From positions 1-64,000 of the forward strand of contig JABDRN010000031.1 in NCBI GenBank assembly GCA_013041745.1: a stretch of 64,000 nucleotides of DNA. The letters run 5' to 3'. The notes beneath the pieces are model-generated. The model worked only from the letters and a program-made list of their open reading frames with translations. It searched no databases and had not been told where the DNA came from. The translations under genes and the position numbers were made by a program. This document shows positions 51,524 to 60,706 of the stretch, one piece after another. The first letter of the stretch is position 1. Each line of letters opens with the position of its first letter. Source of the DNA: Gammaproteobacteria bacterium. GTDB lineage: Bacteria; Pseudomonadota; Gammaproteobacteria; SZUA-229.

Positions 51524-52612
51524 ATGTATAAATGGCTGGCTTACCTGATCACACCATTGCTGTTACTGATAACAGCTAGCATTAGCGTTGCTGCGCCGCC
51601 TGCAAAAGACAAACCGAAACATGTCATCGTTGCTCCGGTAACTTTGAAACAGATATCTGATCGTGTTGAAGCACTGGGCACAGCGCGTGCTACTGAATCG
51701 GTCAACATCACCAGCAACGTCACGGAAAAGATTACCCGTATCGATTTTGAGGATGGTCAACTGGTCAAGACTGGTACAGTCCTCGTTGAGCTCGACCAGG
51801 CTGAAGAACGCGCAGAACTGAAACGTGCTCAAGCGGTGCGTGGCGAACGTAAACTTGCACTCGAGCGTTTGCAGCAGCTCGAAGAGAGACAACTGACCTC
51901 ACCTGATGAGATCGATCGTACCCGGCTTGAACTGGAACAGGCAGAAGCGACCATCACAGCGATCAGAACACGCATCAGCGACCGTGTGATCCGGGCACCG
52001 TTTGACGGTGTCGTCGGTCTGCGCGATATCAGTGTCGGTGCGCTGGTTGAAACCGGTGACCTCATCGCGACACTCGACGATACCAGCAAGATAAAACTCG
52101 ACTTCAGTGTACCTTCGGTGTTTCTAACAGAACTCAGTCCCGGGCTGAAGATCAAGGCGCGTGCAGCTGCACTCGGCAATAGCGAGTATAGCGGTGAAGT
52201 AAAGAGCATCGACAGCCGTGTTGATCCCCTGACCCGCTCTATCCAGGTGCGCGCCCTGCTGCCGAATCCCGATGGCAGCATTATTCCGGGCATCCTGATG
52301 CAGGTCGACCTGCTGCGAAATACCCGTCAGGCACTGGTAATACCCGAGGCCTCATTGGTGCCGCTGGCAGATAAGCAATTTGTCATGTTGCGAATCGAAA
52401 AAGATGGTAAGGATACGGTGGAGAAAAAGCAGGTGCAGATAGGTCTGCGACTACCGGGTTATGTTGAAATCCTCGACGGCCTCGAGGAAGGCCAGCAGGT
52501 TGTGACCCACGGTAATAGCAAGGTACAACCGGGTGACACACTCGATGTCATGGCAGTCGATGATGGCAGCATCGATATCGCAGATGTCATCAAAAAACAG
52601 AAAGGTAGCTAA
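51524..52612 (+). CDS. RND efflux pump periplasmic adaptor (membrane fusion protein)
   Basis: The ATG at 51524 is preferred because MYKWLAYLITPLLLLITASI starts a signal peptide; an ATG at 51464 adds 20 hydrophilic residues. About 362 residues of the HlyD/AcrA type: barrel-sandwich ends VEALGTARATESVNITSNVTEKI and DRVIRAPFDGVVGLRDISVGALVETGDLIATL, with an alpha-hairpin between (QAVRGERKLALERLQQLEE...RLELEQAEATITAI), then beta-barrel and membrane-proximal domains (IPGILMQVDLLR, VIPEASLVPLADKQFV). Its stop is 2 bp before the pump start codon. Confidence 0.94.
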   Translation: MYKWLAYLITPLLLLITASISVAAPPAKDKPKHVIVAPVTLKQISDRVEALGTARATESVNITSNVTEKITRIDFEDGQLVKTGTVLVELDQAEERAELKRAQAVRGERKLALERLQQLEERQLTSPDEIDRTRLELEQAEATITAIRTRISDRVIRAPFDGVVGLRDISVGALVETGDLIATLDDTSKIKLDFSVPSVFLTELSPGLKIKARAAALGNSEYSGEVKSIDSRVDPLTRSIQVRALLPNPDGSIIPGILMQVDLLRNTRQALVIPEASLVPLADKQFVMLRIEKDGKDTVEKKQVQIGLRLPGYVEILDGLEEGQQVVTHGNSKVQPGDTLDVMAVDDGSIDIADVIKKQKGS

Positions 52613-52614
52613 AC

Positions 52615-55600
52615 TTGATCCTCTCTGATGTCTCGGTCAAACGTCCGGTACTGGCAGCAGTATTATCGCTGCTGCTGATCGCATTCGGCCTGGTCGCTTT
52701 CGACCGGCTGCCATTACGCGAATATCCCAATATCGATCCTCCAATAGTATCGATCGATACAGTATATCCAGGTGCATCCGCGGATGTCGTCGAAAGTCGT
52801 ATCACTCGTATCATCGAAGACCGCATTGCTGGCATCGAAGGCATGCGTTTCATCGAGTCCAGTAGCGAAGACGGACGCTCCAGGATCTCTGTCGAATTCG
52901 ATGTCGATCGTGATGTCGACGCTGCGGCTAATGATATCCGCGACCGTGTTTCCGGCGTGCTCGACAACCTGCCACAGGAAGCAGAACCGCCTGACATACA
53001 GAAAGCCAGCAGCGATGACGACGTCATCATGTGGCTCAACCTCTCCAGCGACCGACTCACTGTGCCGGCATTGACTGACTATGCCGAACGCTATCTGCTG
53101 GACCGGTTCTCGGTACTCGACGGTGTCGCGCGTGTCCGCATCGGTGGCAAGCAGTCCTATGCCATGCGTGTCTGGCTAGACCGAAATAAACTGGCAGCAC
53201 GTGGTATCACCGTCGCCGATGTCGAGAGCGCCTTACGCAGCGAGAATGTGGAATTGCCGGCCGGCAGCATCGACTCAGAAGAACGGCAGTTTACAATGCG
53301 CATCAAGCGCACATTCCTCACTGCGCAGGATTTCTCACAGCTGGTCATTAGCAAGGGCGGAGATAATCACCTCACCCGCCTCGGCGATGTCGCTCGCGTC
53401 GAACGCACCGCCGAAGAAAATCGGCTGTTCTTTCGTGGTAACGGTATTCCCATGGTGGGTATCGGCATCATCAAACAGTCGACGGCCAATACCCTGGAGG
53501 TTACCCGGGCAGCCAAGGCAGAGATGCGGCGACTAAACCCCACGCTGCCAACGGGGATGAAGATCAACCAGAGTTATGACACATCGGTATTCATCGAAGG
53601 CGCTATCAAAGAAGTATACAAGACACTCGGCATCGCCATATTACTGGTGATAACGGTCATCTACCTGTTTCTCGGCAGCCTGCGTGCAACCCTGATACCA
53701 GCCGTTACCGTACCTGTGTCACTGGTCGCGACTTCACTGGTGCTGCTGATGCTGGATTACTCGGTCAATATGCTGACATTGCTGGCGCTGGTACTTGCCA
53801 TCGGTCTGGTGGTCGACGATGCCATCGTCGTTCTGGAAAACATCCACCGGCGCATGCATAAATATGGCGAGTCCGCCCTGGTCGCGGCCTTTCGCGGTAC
53901 ACGCCAGGTTGGCTTCGCCGTTGTCGCTACCACCGTGGTGCTTGTCTCGGTATTTGTTCCCATCGCTTTTCTGCAGGGTGACGTCGGCCGGCTTTTCTCC
54001 GAGTTCGCCATCACCATGGCAGCAGCAGTGGCTTTTTCCAGTTTTGTCGCACTGTCGTTGTCTCCGATGCTGGCCTCCAAGGTATTACGCGCCAGCGACG
54101 ACGAGAACTTCGCTACCAGAGCCGTCGATGCAGCTTTCACAGGCCTGCAGTGTGGTTACCATGCTGTTCTTGCCGGCGCCCTCAAACACAAGTGGATCAT
54201 CGTACTGGTGTTTATCGGTGTCGGCGCCTCTTCTTCCTGGTTGCTGACACACATACCCGACGAGTACACACCGAAAGAAGACCGCGGCGCTTTTTTCGTG
54301 CTGGTCAATGGCCCTGAAGGAGCATCCTACGAATACATCAAGAAGTACATGAACGAAGCAGAGAGCCGTTTGATGCCGCTGGTTGAAGACGGTGAAGTCA
54401 CCCGCCTGCTGGTGCGTGCACCGCGCAGTTTCGGTAATGTCGCTATCTTCAACAATGGCATCATCATCATGGTATTGAACGAGTGGGATTCACGCCGTTC
54501 TGCCTGGGAGATCATGGCTGACGTCCGTGCCAGGCTCGGTGACCTGCCAGGGGTTAAAGCCTTCCCTGTCATGCGCCAGGGCTTCGGTGCACGTATTCAG
54601 AAGCCGGTACAGTTCGTCATCGGCGGTGGTACTTATGAACAGCTCGCACAATGGCGAGATATCCTGCTGGCAAAGATCAAGCAGGACAACCCGGGCCTCA
54701 TCGGGCTGGACTATGACTATAAAGAGACCAAACCGCAGATGCAGGTAGTCATCGATTATGACCGTGCCGCTGACCTGGGTGTCACCGTGAGCAATATCGG
54801 CCGCACCCTGGAGACCATGCTTGGTTCGAGACGGGTGACCACCTATATCGATGAAGGCCAGGAATATTACGTCCTGCTAGAAGGCGAGCGCGAGTCACAA
54901 CGGACGCCTGACGACATACAGAACATCTATGTTCGTTCAGAACGCAGTGGTGAACTGATCCCCTTATCTAACCTGGTCAGCATCGTCGAATTTGCCGACT
55001 CGATAAAACTCAACCGCTACAACAGGGTGCGCTCCATCACCATCGAAGCAAACCTGGCAGATGGTTATTCCCTGGGTGAGGCGCTGACGCACCTCGAAGG
55101 TCTGGTCGATGAACATCTGCCCGCTGAGGCCGTCATCGACTACAAAGGTCAGTCTCGCGACTACAAGTTTGCTGGTGAGTCATTGCTGTTCATATTCATG
55201 CTCGGCATCATGGTGGTGTTCCTGGTCCTGGCGGCACAGTTCGAGAGCTGGATACATCCCTTCATCATCATGCTGACCGTACCGCTGGCGATGACAGGCG
55301 CCCTGCTCGGTATCTATCTCACCGGTCAGACGCTCAACCTGTACAGTCAGATAGGCCTGATCATGCTGGTCGGCCTGTCGGCAAAAAACGGTATCCTGAT
55401 CGTCGAATTCGCCAACCAGTTACGTGACCAGGGACGTGAATTCAGTGAAGCCCTGATCGAGGCCGCCGATACCCGATTCCGTCCGATCATCATGACCGGC
55501 ATCACTACAGCAGCCGGTTCGGTGCCGCTGTTGATCTCTTCAGGGGCCGGTACAGAAACCCGTTATGTTCTCGGTGTAGTGATACTGTCCGGCGTCATTG

Positions 55601-55728
55601 CCGGTACCCTGTTCACCCTGTTCATCGTACCTGTCGCCTATGATCTGGTCGGCAGGTTCACTGCTTCTCCAAAAGCAGTAACACAGAAGCTGGAAAAAGA
55701 GTTGCAACAATCGAGTGATAAGACATAG
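52615..55728 (+). CDS. RND multidrug efflux transporter (HAE1 family)
   Basis: 1037 residues, full-length AcrB/MexF-type inner-membrane proton antiporter, 12 helices. It starts with TTG (52615) coupled to the adaptor stop. Features: LILSDVSVKRPVLAAVLSLLLIAFGL at the start, RLPLREYPNIDPPIVSIDTVYPGAS, IAGIEGMRFIESSSEDGRSRISVEFD (porter domain), LVLAIGLVVDDAIVVLENIHRRM (proton-relay Asp pair in TM4), and the C-terminal GITTAAGSVPLLISSGAG. No outer-membrane factor adjoins, so it probably borrows a TolC-like protein encoded elsewhere. Substrates unknown. Confidence 0.96.
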   Translation: MILSDVSVKRPVLAAVLSLLLIAFGLVAFDRLPLREYPNIDPPIVSIDTVYPGASADVVESRITRIIEDRIAGIEGMRFIESSSEDGRSRISVEFDVDRDVDAAANDIRDRVSGVLDNLPQEAEPPDIQKASSDDDVIMWLNLSSDRLTVPALTDYAERYLLDRFSVLDGVARVRIGGKQSYAMRVWLDRNKLAARGITVADVESALRSENVELPAGSIDSEERQFTMRIKRTFLTAQDFSQLVISKGGDNHLTRLGDVARVERTAEENRLFFRGNGIPMVGIGIIKQSTANTLEVTRAAKAEMRRLNPTLPTGMKINQSYDTSVFIEGAIKEVYKTLGIAILLVITVIYLFLGSLRATLIPAVTVPVSLVATSLVLLMLDYSVNMLTLLALVLAIGLVVDDAIVVLENIHRRMHKYGESALVAAFRGTRQVGFAVVATTVVLVSVFVPIAFLQGDVGRLFSEFAITMAAAVAFSSFVALSLSPMLASKVLRASDDENFATRAVDAAFTGLQCGYHAVLAGALKHKWIIVLVFIGVGASSSWLLTHIPDEYTPKEDRGAFFVLVNGPEGASYEYIKKYMNEAESRLMPLVEDGEVTRLLVRAPRSFGNVAIFNNGIIIMVLNEWDSRRSAWEIMADVRARLGDLPGVKAFPVMRQGFGARIQKPVQFVIGGGTYEQLAQWRDILLAKIKQDNPGLIGLDYDYKETKPQMQVVIDYDRAADLGVTVSNIGRTLETMLGSRRVTTYIDEGQEYYVLLEGERESQRTPDDIQNIYVRSERSGELIPLSNLVSIVEFADSIKLNRYNRVRSITIEANLADGYSLGEALTHLEGLVDEHLPAEAVIDYKGQSRDYKFAGESLLFIFMLGIMVVFLVLAAQFESWIHPFIIMLTVPLAMTGALLGIYLTGQTLNLYSQIGLIMLVGLSAKNGILIVEFANQLRDQGREFSEALIEAADTRFRPIIMTGITTAAGSVPLLISSGAGTETRYVLGVVILSGVIAGTLFTLFIVPVAYDLVGRFTASPKAVTQKLEKELQQSSDKT

Positions 55729-55766
55729 CGGCGTGAAACCGGTCAGGTGGATGCGGTCAAAACAAT

Positions 55767-55811
55767 CGGGGCCTGAATAAAACGATGATTGCTTGTTTTA
55801 TTCAGGCCCCG
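55767..55811. terminator. 17-bp perfect inverted repeat between convergent genes
   Basis: CGGGGCCTGAATAAAAC (55767-55783) is the exact reverse complement of GTTTTATTCAGGCCCCG (55795-55811), 11-nt loop. The stem contains an internal U-run but no strong T-tract follows on the plus strand; on the minus strand GATTGTTTTG follows. It separates the RND gene from the HD-GYP gene and may be a bidirectional terminator or RNA stabiliser. Confidence 0.65.
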
Positions 55812-55836
55812 CAGGATCTTGTGTACTGCTACTATT

Positions 55837-57087
55837 TTATGCTTTTAGTCTGATCTTCCTGATATCGACACCATAGGCATTATTCTCCAGACTCTTGGCG
55901 ATAAATAATGGTGTTTTTTTATGCGTTGCCAGATCGAAAACCCGCTGCTTTTTCAATGGCTGCTTTTTCTCATCGAGCAACATCAATAATCTCGGCTTTA
56001 TCTTCTGTTCTGTATTCTGCGACAGCACAGCCGCCACTGAACCGGATGTCAGTTCCACCAGGGAACCGGTTGGATACACCCCCATACACTGGATAAACTG
56101 CTCCACCAGGTCTTTTTGAAAAAGCTTATCACTCAGGTTATAGATATTCTGCAGTGCTTTATGCTCGGGTATCGCCTGCTTGTAAGGTGCCGACGAGATC
56201 ATGGAATCATAACAGTCGATGATCGCAGCCATACGGCCAAACGCCGGTGTCTGGGTGCCGACCAGGCCGTTGGGATAACCGCTGCCATCGTATCGTTCAT
56301 GGTGGGTCAGTGCGATATTGACGATATGCTCATTGATGTCTTTTGCCTTACGCAGGATATCAACACTGAAAGCGACATGCTTACGCATGATGGCTACTTC
56401 GTCCTTGCTCGGTGGCGTTGTTTTCGTCAGCAGTGCTTTTGGTAGTTTGACCTTGCCGACATCCATCAATAGTAAACCGGTGGCCAGTGTCGTCAGGTCT
56501 TTCCTGTTGAGGCCGATATGACGGCCAAATGTGATTCCCAGTGCACAGTTCTGCACAGAGTGGTCATAACTGTAGCTGTCATGATCCTGCATTTTCGATA
56601 GCCACATGAAGGCATCAGAATTTCTGATGACACTATCCAGAATAGGATCAACAGCTTCCCTGACCTTTGCAACATCCAGTTTGCCGTTAACAATATCCTT
56701 TTCCATTATCCGTGTGATGCAGCTCGATGCCTTGTCGATGGCGGCCCTGGCATCGGGTAACTCCTGAATGGTTGATTTCTGATCGATATAGGTAACTGCT
56801 TTTTTTCCGGTATTAAGAATATTCTCCAGCTGTCTGTTGACCGCCAGGCGCTGTTTTACCTGGAAACCCGGGACAGATGTCGGTGCCGTATCGAGATACA
56901 TCTCAGCCTTTTCACCCATCTCGATATCGATGTATACATATTCGCAATATTCGACTAATTTGCCGATCTGGCTTTCTTCTTCAATAAAAAATCCCTGAAT
57001 TAAAAAAGGCGTCTGCATCCATGGCCGGTCGAGCTTTGAGACATACATTCCAATTTTCAAATTAGCAGTACTAACTTTGCGATCCAT
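55837..57087 (-). CDS. HD-GYP domain c-di-GMP phosphodiesterase with DUF3391
   Basis: The start is placed at the ATG of MDRKVSTANLKIGMYVSKLD (57087), with GAGG 9 bp upstream; a first ATG at 57102 adds five residues. About 416 residues. Residues 1-130 are a DUF3391 domain (GMYVSKLDRPWMQTPFLIQGF). Residues 150-330 are HD-GYP with YSYDHSVQNCALGITFGRH (HD), LLMDVGKVKLP, LTHHERYDGSGYPNGLVG (HHExxDGxGYP signature), and IIDCYDSM. It should degrade c-di-GMP to pGpG or GMP. A 6+6 palindrome, GATGTT/AACATC (57154-57170), lies upstream. Confidence 0.95.
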   Translation of the reverse strand: MDRKVSTANLKIGMYVSKLDRPWMQTPFLIQGFFIEEESQIGKLVEYCEYVYIDIEMGEKAEMYLDTAPTSVPGFQVKQRLAVNRQLENILNTGKKAVTYIDQKSTIQELPDARAAIDKASSCITRIMEKDIVNGKLDVAKVREAVDPILDSVIRNSDAFMWLSKMQDHDSYSYDHSVQNCALGITFGRHIGLNRKDLTTLATGLLLMDVGKVKLPKALLTKTTPPSKDEVAIMRKHVAFSVDILRKAKDINEHIVNIALTHHERYDGSGYPNGLVGTQTPAFGRMAAIIDCYDSMISSAPYKQAIPEHKALQNIYNLSDKLFQKDLVEQFIQCMGVYPTGSLVELTSGSVAAVLSQNTEQKIKPRLLMLLDEKKQPLKKQRVFDLATHKKTPLFIAKSLENNAYGVDIRKIRLKA

Positions 57088-57102
57088 AACGGATAACCTC
57101 AT

Positions 57103-57395
57103 GAAATATAGATACTTTTTGGAATTTATGGATTTTTTATTTTTTCTGCGAACGATGTTATGAGAACATCATGTGCTACAGAATATTATTTTAAAAGTAT
57201 AGTCATAGACTTACGAGAAAGACAGGCTTTATGTCATTATTTCAACACTTTAGACGAACGGTAGTTAGAATCGTTCTATACCACAGGTCAACTGGAGAGG
57301 AGCTGACCATATAGTGCTGAGATTGTTGACATTGACGCACCCTGTCCAACAATCTTGTTAAACTAGAAACAACTTAGACTTTGAAGGAGATTGAG
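57103..57395. other. Intergenic region between HD-GYP and the small lipoprotein
   Basis: 293 bp with no gene. It holds the palindrome GATGTT-ATGAG-AACATC (57154-57170), an obvious hairpin AGATTGTTG (57320-57328)/CAACAATCT (57347-57355), and the divergent promoters. No sigma-70 pair of high quality was found for the lipoprotein. Confidence 0.5.
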
Positions 57396-57545
57396 ATGGA
57401 ATCCGTTACCAGAAACATACTTATATTGCTGACAACGTTGATGATAGCAGGCTGCTCAAGTCCCGCACCTCACAATGATCCTTATAACGATCCTGACTCG
57501 CAGAGGTCACGAGCTGATAAAGCACAGGATGAAATGGCCAGATAG
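57396..57545 (+). CDS. 49-residue small lipoprotein
   Basis: A short frame behind a GAAGGAGATTGAG ribosome site. MESVTRNILILLTTLMIAGC is a lipoprotein signal with lipobox ending at Cys20 (MIAGC), followed by a 29-residue polar tail rich in Asp, Asn, Arg and Pro. Expected to be lipid-anchored; Ser at +2 suggests outer-membrane sorting. No known family recognised. A 9-bp hairpin at 57320-57355 lies in its upstream region. Confidence 0.75.
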   Translation: MESVTRNILILLTTLMIAGCSSPAPHNDPYNDPDSQRSRADKAQDEMAR

Positions 57546-57610
57546 CAATGACTTACTCCCTCAGTGCCAGCGCCTGCATGCGGGCAGCACTTGAAGAGGG
57601 AGTATTGGTA

Positions 57611-58123
57611 TTATTTTGCCAGCGCTTTTAACTTATCAACCAGCTCGTCAGAATCCCATTCGACACCACCGAACAGGGTATATTTGATGTTACCATCAGG
57701 ACCGATGATGAAATTGGAAGGTGCAGCGAACACACGCCAGTCTTCGATACTCTTTCCTTCTTCGTCCATCAGTATGGTGAATTCAGGTTTTACTTCCTCA
57801 ACGAATGGTCTCACTTCCGCTTCGCTTTCCCCCATATCGACGGCAAGGATCTTGAAAGGAGTATCCCCCATCTTGCTCATCATCTTGTTCATCGAAGGCA
57901 TCTCTTTGCGACAGGGTCCACAGTAGGTCGCCCAGAACTGAACCAGTACCACCTGCCCCCTGTAATCCTTCAGATCATGGATATCACCCTGCAGGTCCTT
58001 GAGTGTCAATGATGGTGCAGCGACCTCATTAGTCACCGGTTTCAGGTTAGCCGCATGGACCATGCCCTGTGACAGTACAGAAAGAGTGAGTAATAAGATA
58101 GATAGATATATTTGCTTATACAT
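57611..58123 (-). CDS. TlpA/ResA-family thiol-disulfide protein
   Basis: 170 residues with a signal peptide (MYKQIYLSILLLTLSVLSQG, cleavage near HAA-NL). Thioredoxin fold with the active site VLVQFWATYCGPCRKEMPSMNKMM (CGPC) and the cis-Pro loop NFIIGPDGNIKYTLFGG. Periplasmic thiol reductase or cytochrome c maturation-type protein. The ATG overlaps the upstream gene's TAA by one base (TAATG), so translation is coupled. Confidence 0.93.
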   Translation of the reverse strand: MYKQIYLSILLLTLSVLSQGMVHAANLKPVTNEVAAPSLTLKDLQGDIHDLKDYRGQVVLVQFWATYCGPCRKEMPSMNKMMSKMGDTPFKILAVDMGESEAEVRPFVEEVKPEFTILMDEEGKSIEDWRVFAAPSNFIIGPDGNIKYTLFGGVEWDSDELVDKLKALAK

Positions 58124-58872
58124 TAGATTTCGCTCTCACCGAGATAAAATAAACTGACTTTGATCAAACCCGCCATCTGCGAGGTAACGACGTCTTCTGA
58201 GCGATTGGCATCCTGACGCTTGAAGAAATATCCTCTTACCTTGGGGATTACTTTTGAGGTGACATCACTGCCGCTCTTCTGCAGCTCATTGCTAAGCGTA
58301 TTAAGACCCCAACGGTTAGGTGTGCGCCCACCTTCAAGCAACATGATTGGCAGTTGTGTCTTGCCAACAGCATCGACATACTCAGGCACCTCACCCGGCA
58401 CCGGTGTATCTTTATATAGTCTCGGGAACATCAGGATAGCGCCGGCGACAGGCTCATGATCTTCCGCTTCCCACTGGCTGGCGGCACGTAACACCAGTTC
58501 GGTATCAGGGCCGCTGGCGATTAGGTAGACTTTTTTACCGGTCTTCAGCGCTTCGGCGATGATCGCGGTGATAGTCTCAGTAGGTATATCTGCCAGGCTG
58601 CTACGCACCTTGGGCAGCATGAAACCGCCGAGCATATCTGGCATCCAGACTTCTACACCATCTTCGGAAAGCGATTGGGCTGTTCTCTCTTCAGCTATGC
58701 TCTTTCCTTCATCACAGGGAAAACCCAGCAGCAGGACATTGCCTTCAGCTGGAAATACGCGTACTTCGATATCGGCGTCTTCAGTTTCGATGTTCTTGAT
58801 TACCTTGGCCTGCACGTTAGCTGCGAACAGAAGCAACAAGATATAGAGTAAAACTGTTCTGAAATTCATCAT
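58123..58872 (-). CDS. Exported alpha/beta-hydrolase-fold protein lacking the GxSxG nucleophile
   Basis: 249 residues with a signal peptide (about 4-22, VLLYILLLLFAANVQA-KV). The fold resembles small alpha/beta hydrolases (VFPAEGNVLLLGFPCDEG, VEVWMPDMLGG, KVYLIASGPDTELVLRAA, GAILMFPRLYKD, LPIMLLEGGRTPNRW). The usual GxSxG elbow reads IASGPDT, so a Ser nucleophile is missing at the normal spot and catalysis is doubtful. No named family recognised. Coupled to the TlpA gene, suggesting the pair works together. Confidence 0.7.
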   Translation of the reverse strand: MMNFRTVLLYILLLLFAANVQAKVIKNIETEDADIEVRVFPAEGNVLLLGFPCDEGKSIAEERTAQSLSEDGVEVWMPDMLGGFMLPKVRSSLADIPTETITAIIAEALKTGKKVYLIASGPDTELVLRAASQWEAEDHEPVAGAILMFPRLYKDTPVPGEVPEYVDAVGKTQLPIMLLEGGRTPNRWGLNTLSNELQKSGSDVTSKVIPKVRGYFFKRQDANRSEDVVTSQMAGLIKVSLFYLGESEI

Positions 58873-58963
58873 TGTTTGATTTGGGTTATTAATAATTAGC
58901 AGCGAGTAATGTTATGCTAGCCACAAATTTAACCACTCCTCTCATATTTATAAGAAAAAGAAT

Positions 58964-59650
58964 ATGTATTTCAGTCATTTAAAGGCAATAGTTAAACGTA
59001 AATGTCACTATAAGCGCCTACTTGCGAGCGCCATTTTAGCATTGGCAGGGTTCACACCTCTTTGCGCTATATCAACAAATGCTAATATAAGTGATGAAAT
59101 AATCCAGGCAATAGAGTTAAAGCCAGACCTGGAAAACGGTGAAAAGATCTATCGTTTATGCGCCAGTTGCCATCGCAAGAACGGCTGGGGCAAGGAAGAC
59201 GGTAGTTTTCCTGTAATCGCGGGACAACACCGCAATGTCCTGATCAAGCAGCTGGCCGATATCCGTTCGAAGAACCGTGTTAACCCGACGATGTACCCCT
59301 TCACCGACCCTGAATCAGTTGGCGGCATACAGGGAATAAGTGATGTTACTGCCTATATAGCCTCTATGGAGGAAGACCCGAGCCCTGGTGTCGGTGATGG
59401 AAAAAATATCAAAACGGGCAAAAATATTTACCAAAAGCGCTGTATTCAGTGTCATGGAAAAGCCGCTGAAGGTAACAATGAAGCGTTCTTCCCCAGCCTG
59501 AAAGGCCAGCATCATGCTTACCTGTTACGCCAGCTGAAGTGGATACAGGATGGCTACCGAAAGAATGCTAACGAGCAGATGGTAATTCAGCTGAAAGCAT
59601 TATCCGAAAGCGAACTGGATGCAGTAGCTGATTACCTGTCAAGGCTGTGA
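58964..59650 (+). CDS. Diheme cytochrome c (c4-like)
   Basis: 228 residues with an N-terminal signal (about 20-38, LLASAILALAGFTPLCA). Two class I heme sites: LCASCHRKNGWG and RCIQCHGKAAEG (CxxCH), with candidate axial Met in NPTMYPFT and NEQMVIQ. Each half ends with a VTAYIASM / VADYLSRL helix, the duplicated c4 layout. Periplasmic electron carrier, possibly to a terminal oxidase. Confidence 0.93.
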   Translation: MYFSHLKAIVKRKCHYKRLLASAILALAGFTPLCAISTNANISDEIIQAIELKPDLENGEKIYRLCASCHRKNGWGKEDGSFPVIAGQHRNVLIKQLADIRSKNRVNPTMYPFTDPESVGGIQGISDVTAYIASMEEDPSPGVGDGKNIKTGKNIYQKRCIQCHGKAAEGNNEAFFPSLKGQHHAYLLRQLKWIQDGYRKNANEQMVIQLKALSESELDAVADYLSRL

Positions 59651-59663
59651 CTTAGAGAAGAGC

Positions 59664-59741
59664 GTCATTGCGAGGCACGAAGCAATCTCTTCTGGATGTC
59701 TACAGCGCCTGAACAAGATTTCCGCTCGCGATAATGATGAC
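59664..59741. repeat. REP-like dispersed element (GTCATTGCGAG type)
   Basis: The left end GTCATTGCGAG (59664-59674) continues into an ATTGC...GCAAT stem (59667-59671 with 59682-59686). The right end CTCGCG..AATGATGAC (to 59741) is a degenerate inverse of the left. The phrase GTCATTGCGAGGCACGAAGC is familiar from dispersed repeats in many bacterial genomes. One copy in this window, located between convergent genes. Confidence 0.6.
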
Positions 59742-60706
59742 TAAAGATCATTTATATAGGCAAGCATCCTCTTTCGCATAACTTCATCGGGCAAAACCCC
59801 AAAACCCGCAGCAATATTTTCACGCAGATGCTCGATCTGTGAGGTTGCCGGTATGGCACAGCTTACAGCGGGATGAGAGATGATGAATTTCAAAAAAAAC
59901 TGTGCCCAGTTCATGCAATCTATCTCGTTCGCCCAGGCAGGTAACGGGTATCGTTCAAACTTTTTAAAAAGACCGCCACGCTGAAACGGGCGATTGATGA
60001 TCACCGCGATTCCCTTTTCCTTTGCCAGCGGAAGTAGTACCTCTTCAGCTTCGCGGTCGATGATATTATAGGTGAACTGTACAAAGTCCAGCTGTTGAGT
60101 ACGCATGATATGTTCCAGCTCTTCATGTCGGCGGCCATGTGAGGTAGTGACACCGAGATAACGGATATCTTTCTGTTGCTTCATCGCATGCAAGGTCGGC
60201 AGGTGCGTTTCCCAATCCAGCAGGTTATGCACCTGCATCAGGTCGAGCTGCTCCAGGCCCCATAGCTGGCGAGACGCTTCCATCTGGATAAAGCCCTGAC
60301 GGTTACCTGTGGTCCAGACCTTGGTCGCAGAAAACAGATCATCATGCCGACCGATACGTTTCAGACCTTTACCGATGACCTCCTGAGCAACGCCATACAT
60401 CGGTGAAGAATCCAGTACTCCGCCGCCTTGTTGCAGGAACTCACGCAGGATAGCGATACGTCTGGCAAGCTCATCTTCATCATCCACATCGATGGCAAAA
60501 GTCAGCCATGAGCCAAGACCGATAGCAGGAATCTTTTCACCGCTTGAAGGGATGATGCGCATATGTCTGCCGCTGGATGCCATAGCGGGAGATGAAGCGT
60601 TAGATGTGTCGCTGGCAGCCAGCAACGAGCCTGACAATGAACTGAGGGATGTGCCTGCGATAGCCAGGTACTGGATAAATTGTCGACGTTTAATTGACAC
60701 TGGCAT
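59741..60706 (-). CDS. Tat-exported aldo/keto reductase
   Basis: The ATG at 60706 is taken as start; GTG 60700 has better GGAG spacing (8 bp) and would give MSIKRRQFIQYLA. About 321 residues. Twin-arginine signal IKRRQFIQYLAIAGTSL, so it is folded with NADPH and exported, unusual for AKRs. AKR barrel motifs: IPAIGLGSWLTF, GVLDSSPMYGVAQEVIG (Asp, Tyr), ATKVWTTG (Lys), LMQVHNLLDWE (His), IRYLGVTTSH, NRPFQRG. The stop borders the REP-like element. Confidence 0.9.
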   Translation of the reverse strand: MPVSIKRRQFIQYLAIAGTSLSSLSGSLLAASDTSNASSPAMASSGRHMRIIPSSGEKIPAIGLGSWLTFAIDVDDEDELARRIAILREFLQQGGGVLDSSPMYGVAQEVIGKGLKRIGRHDDLFSATKVWTTGNRQGFIQMEASRQLWGLEQLDLMQVHNLLDWETHLPTLHAMKQQKDIRYLGVTTSHGRRHEELEHIMRTQQLDFVQFTYNIIDREAEEVLLPLAKEKGIAVIINRPFQRGGLFKKFERYPLPAWANEIDCMNWAQFFLKFIISHPAVSCAIPATSQIEHLRENIAAGFGVLPDEVMRKRMLAYINDL

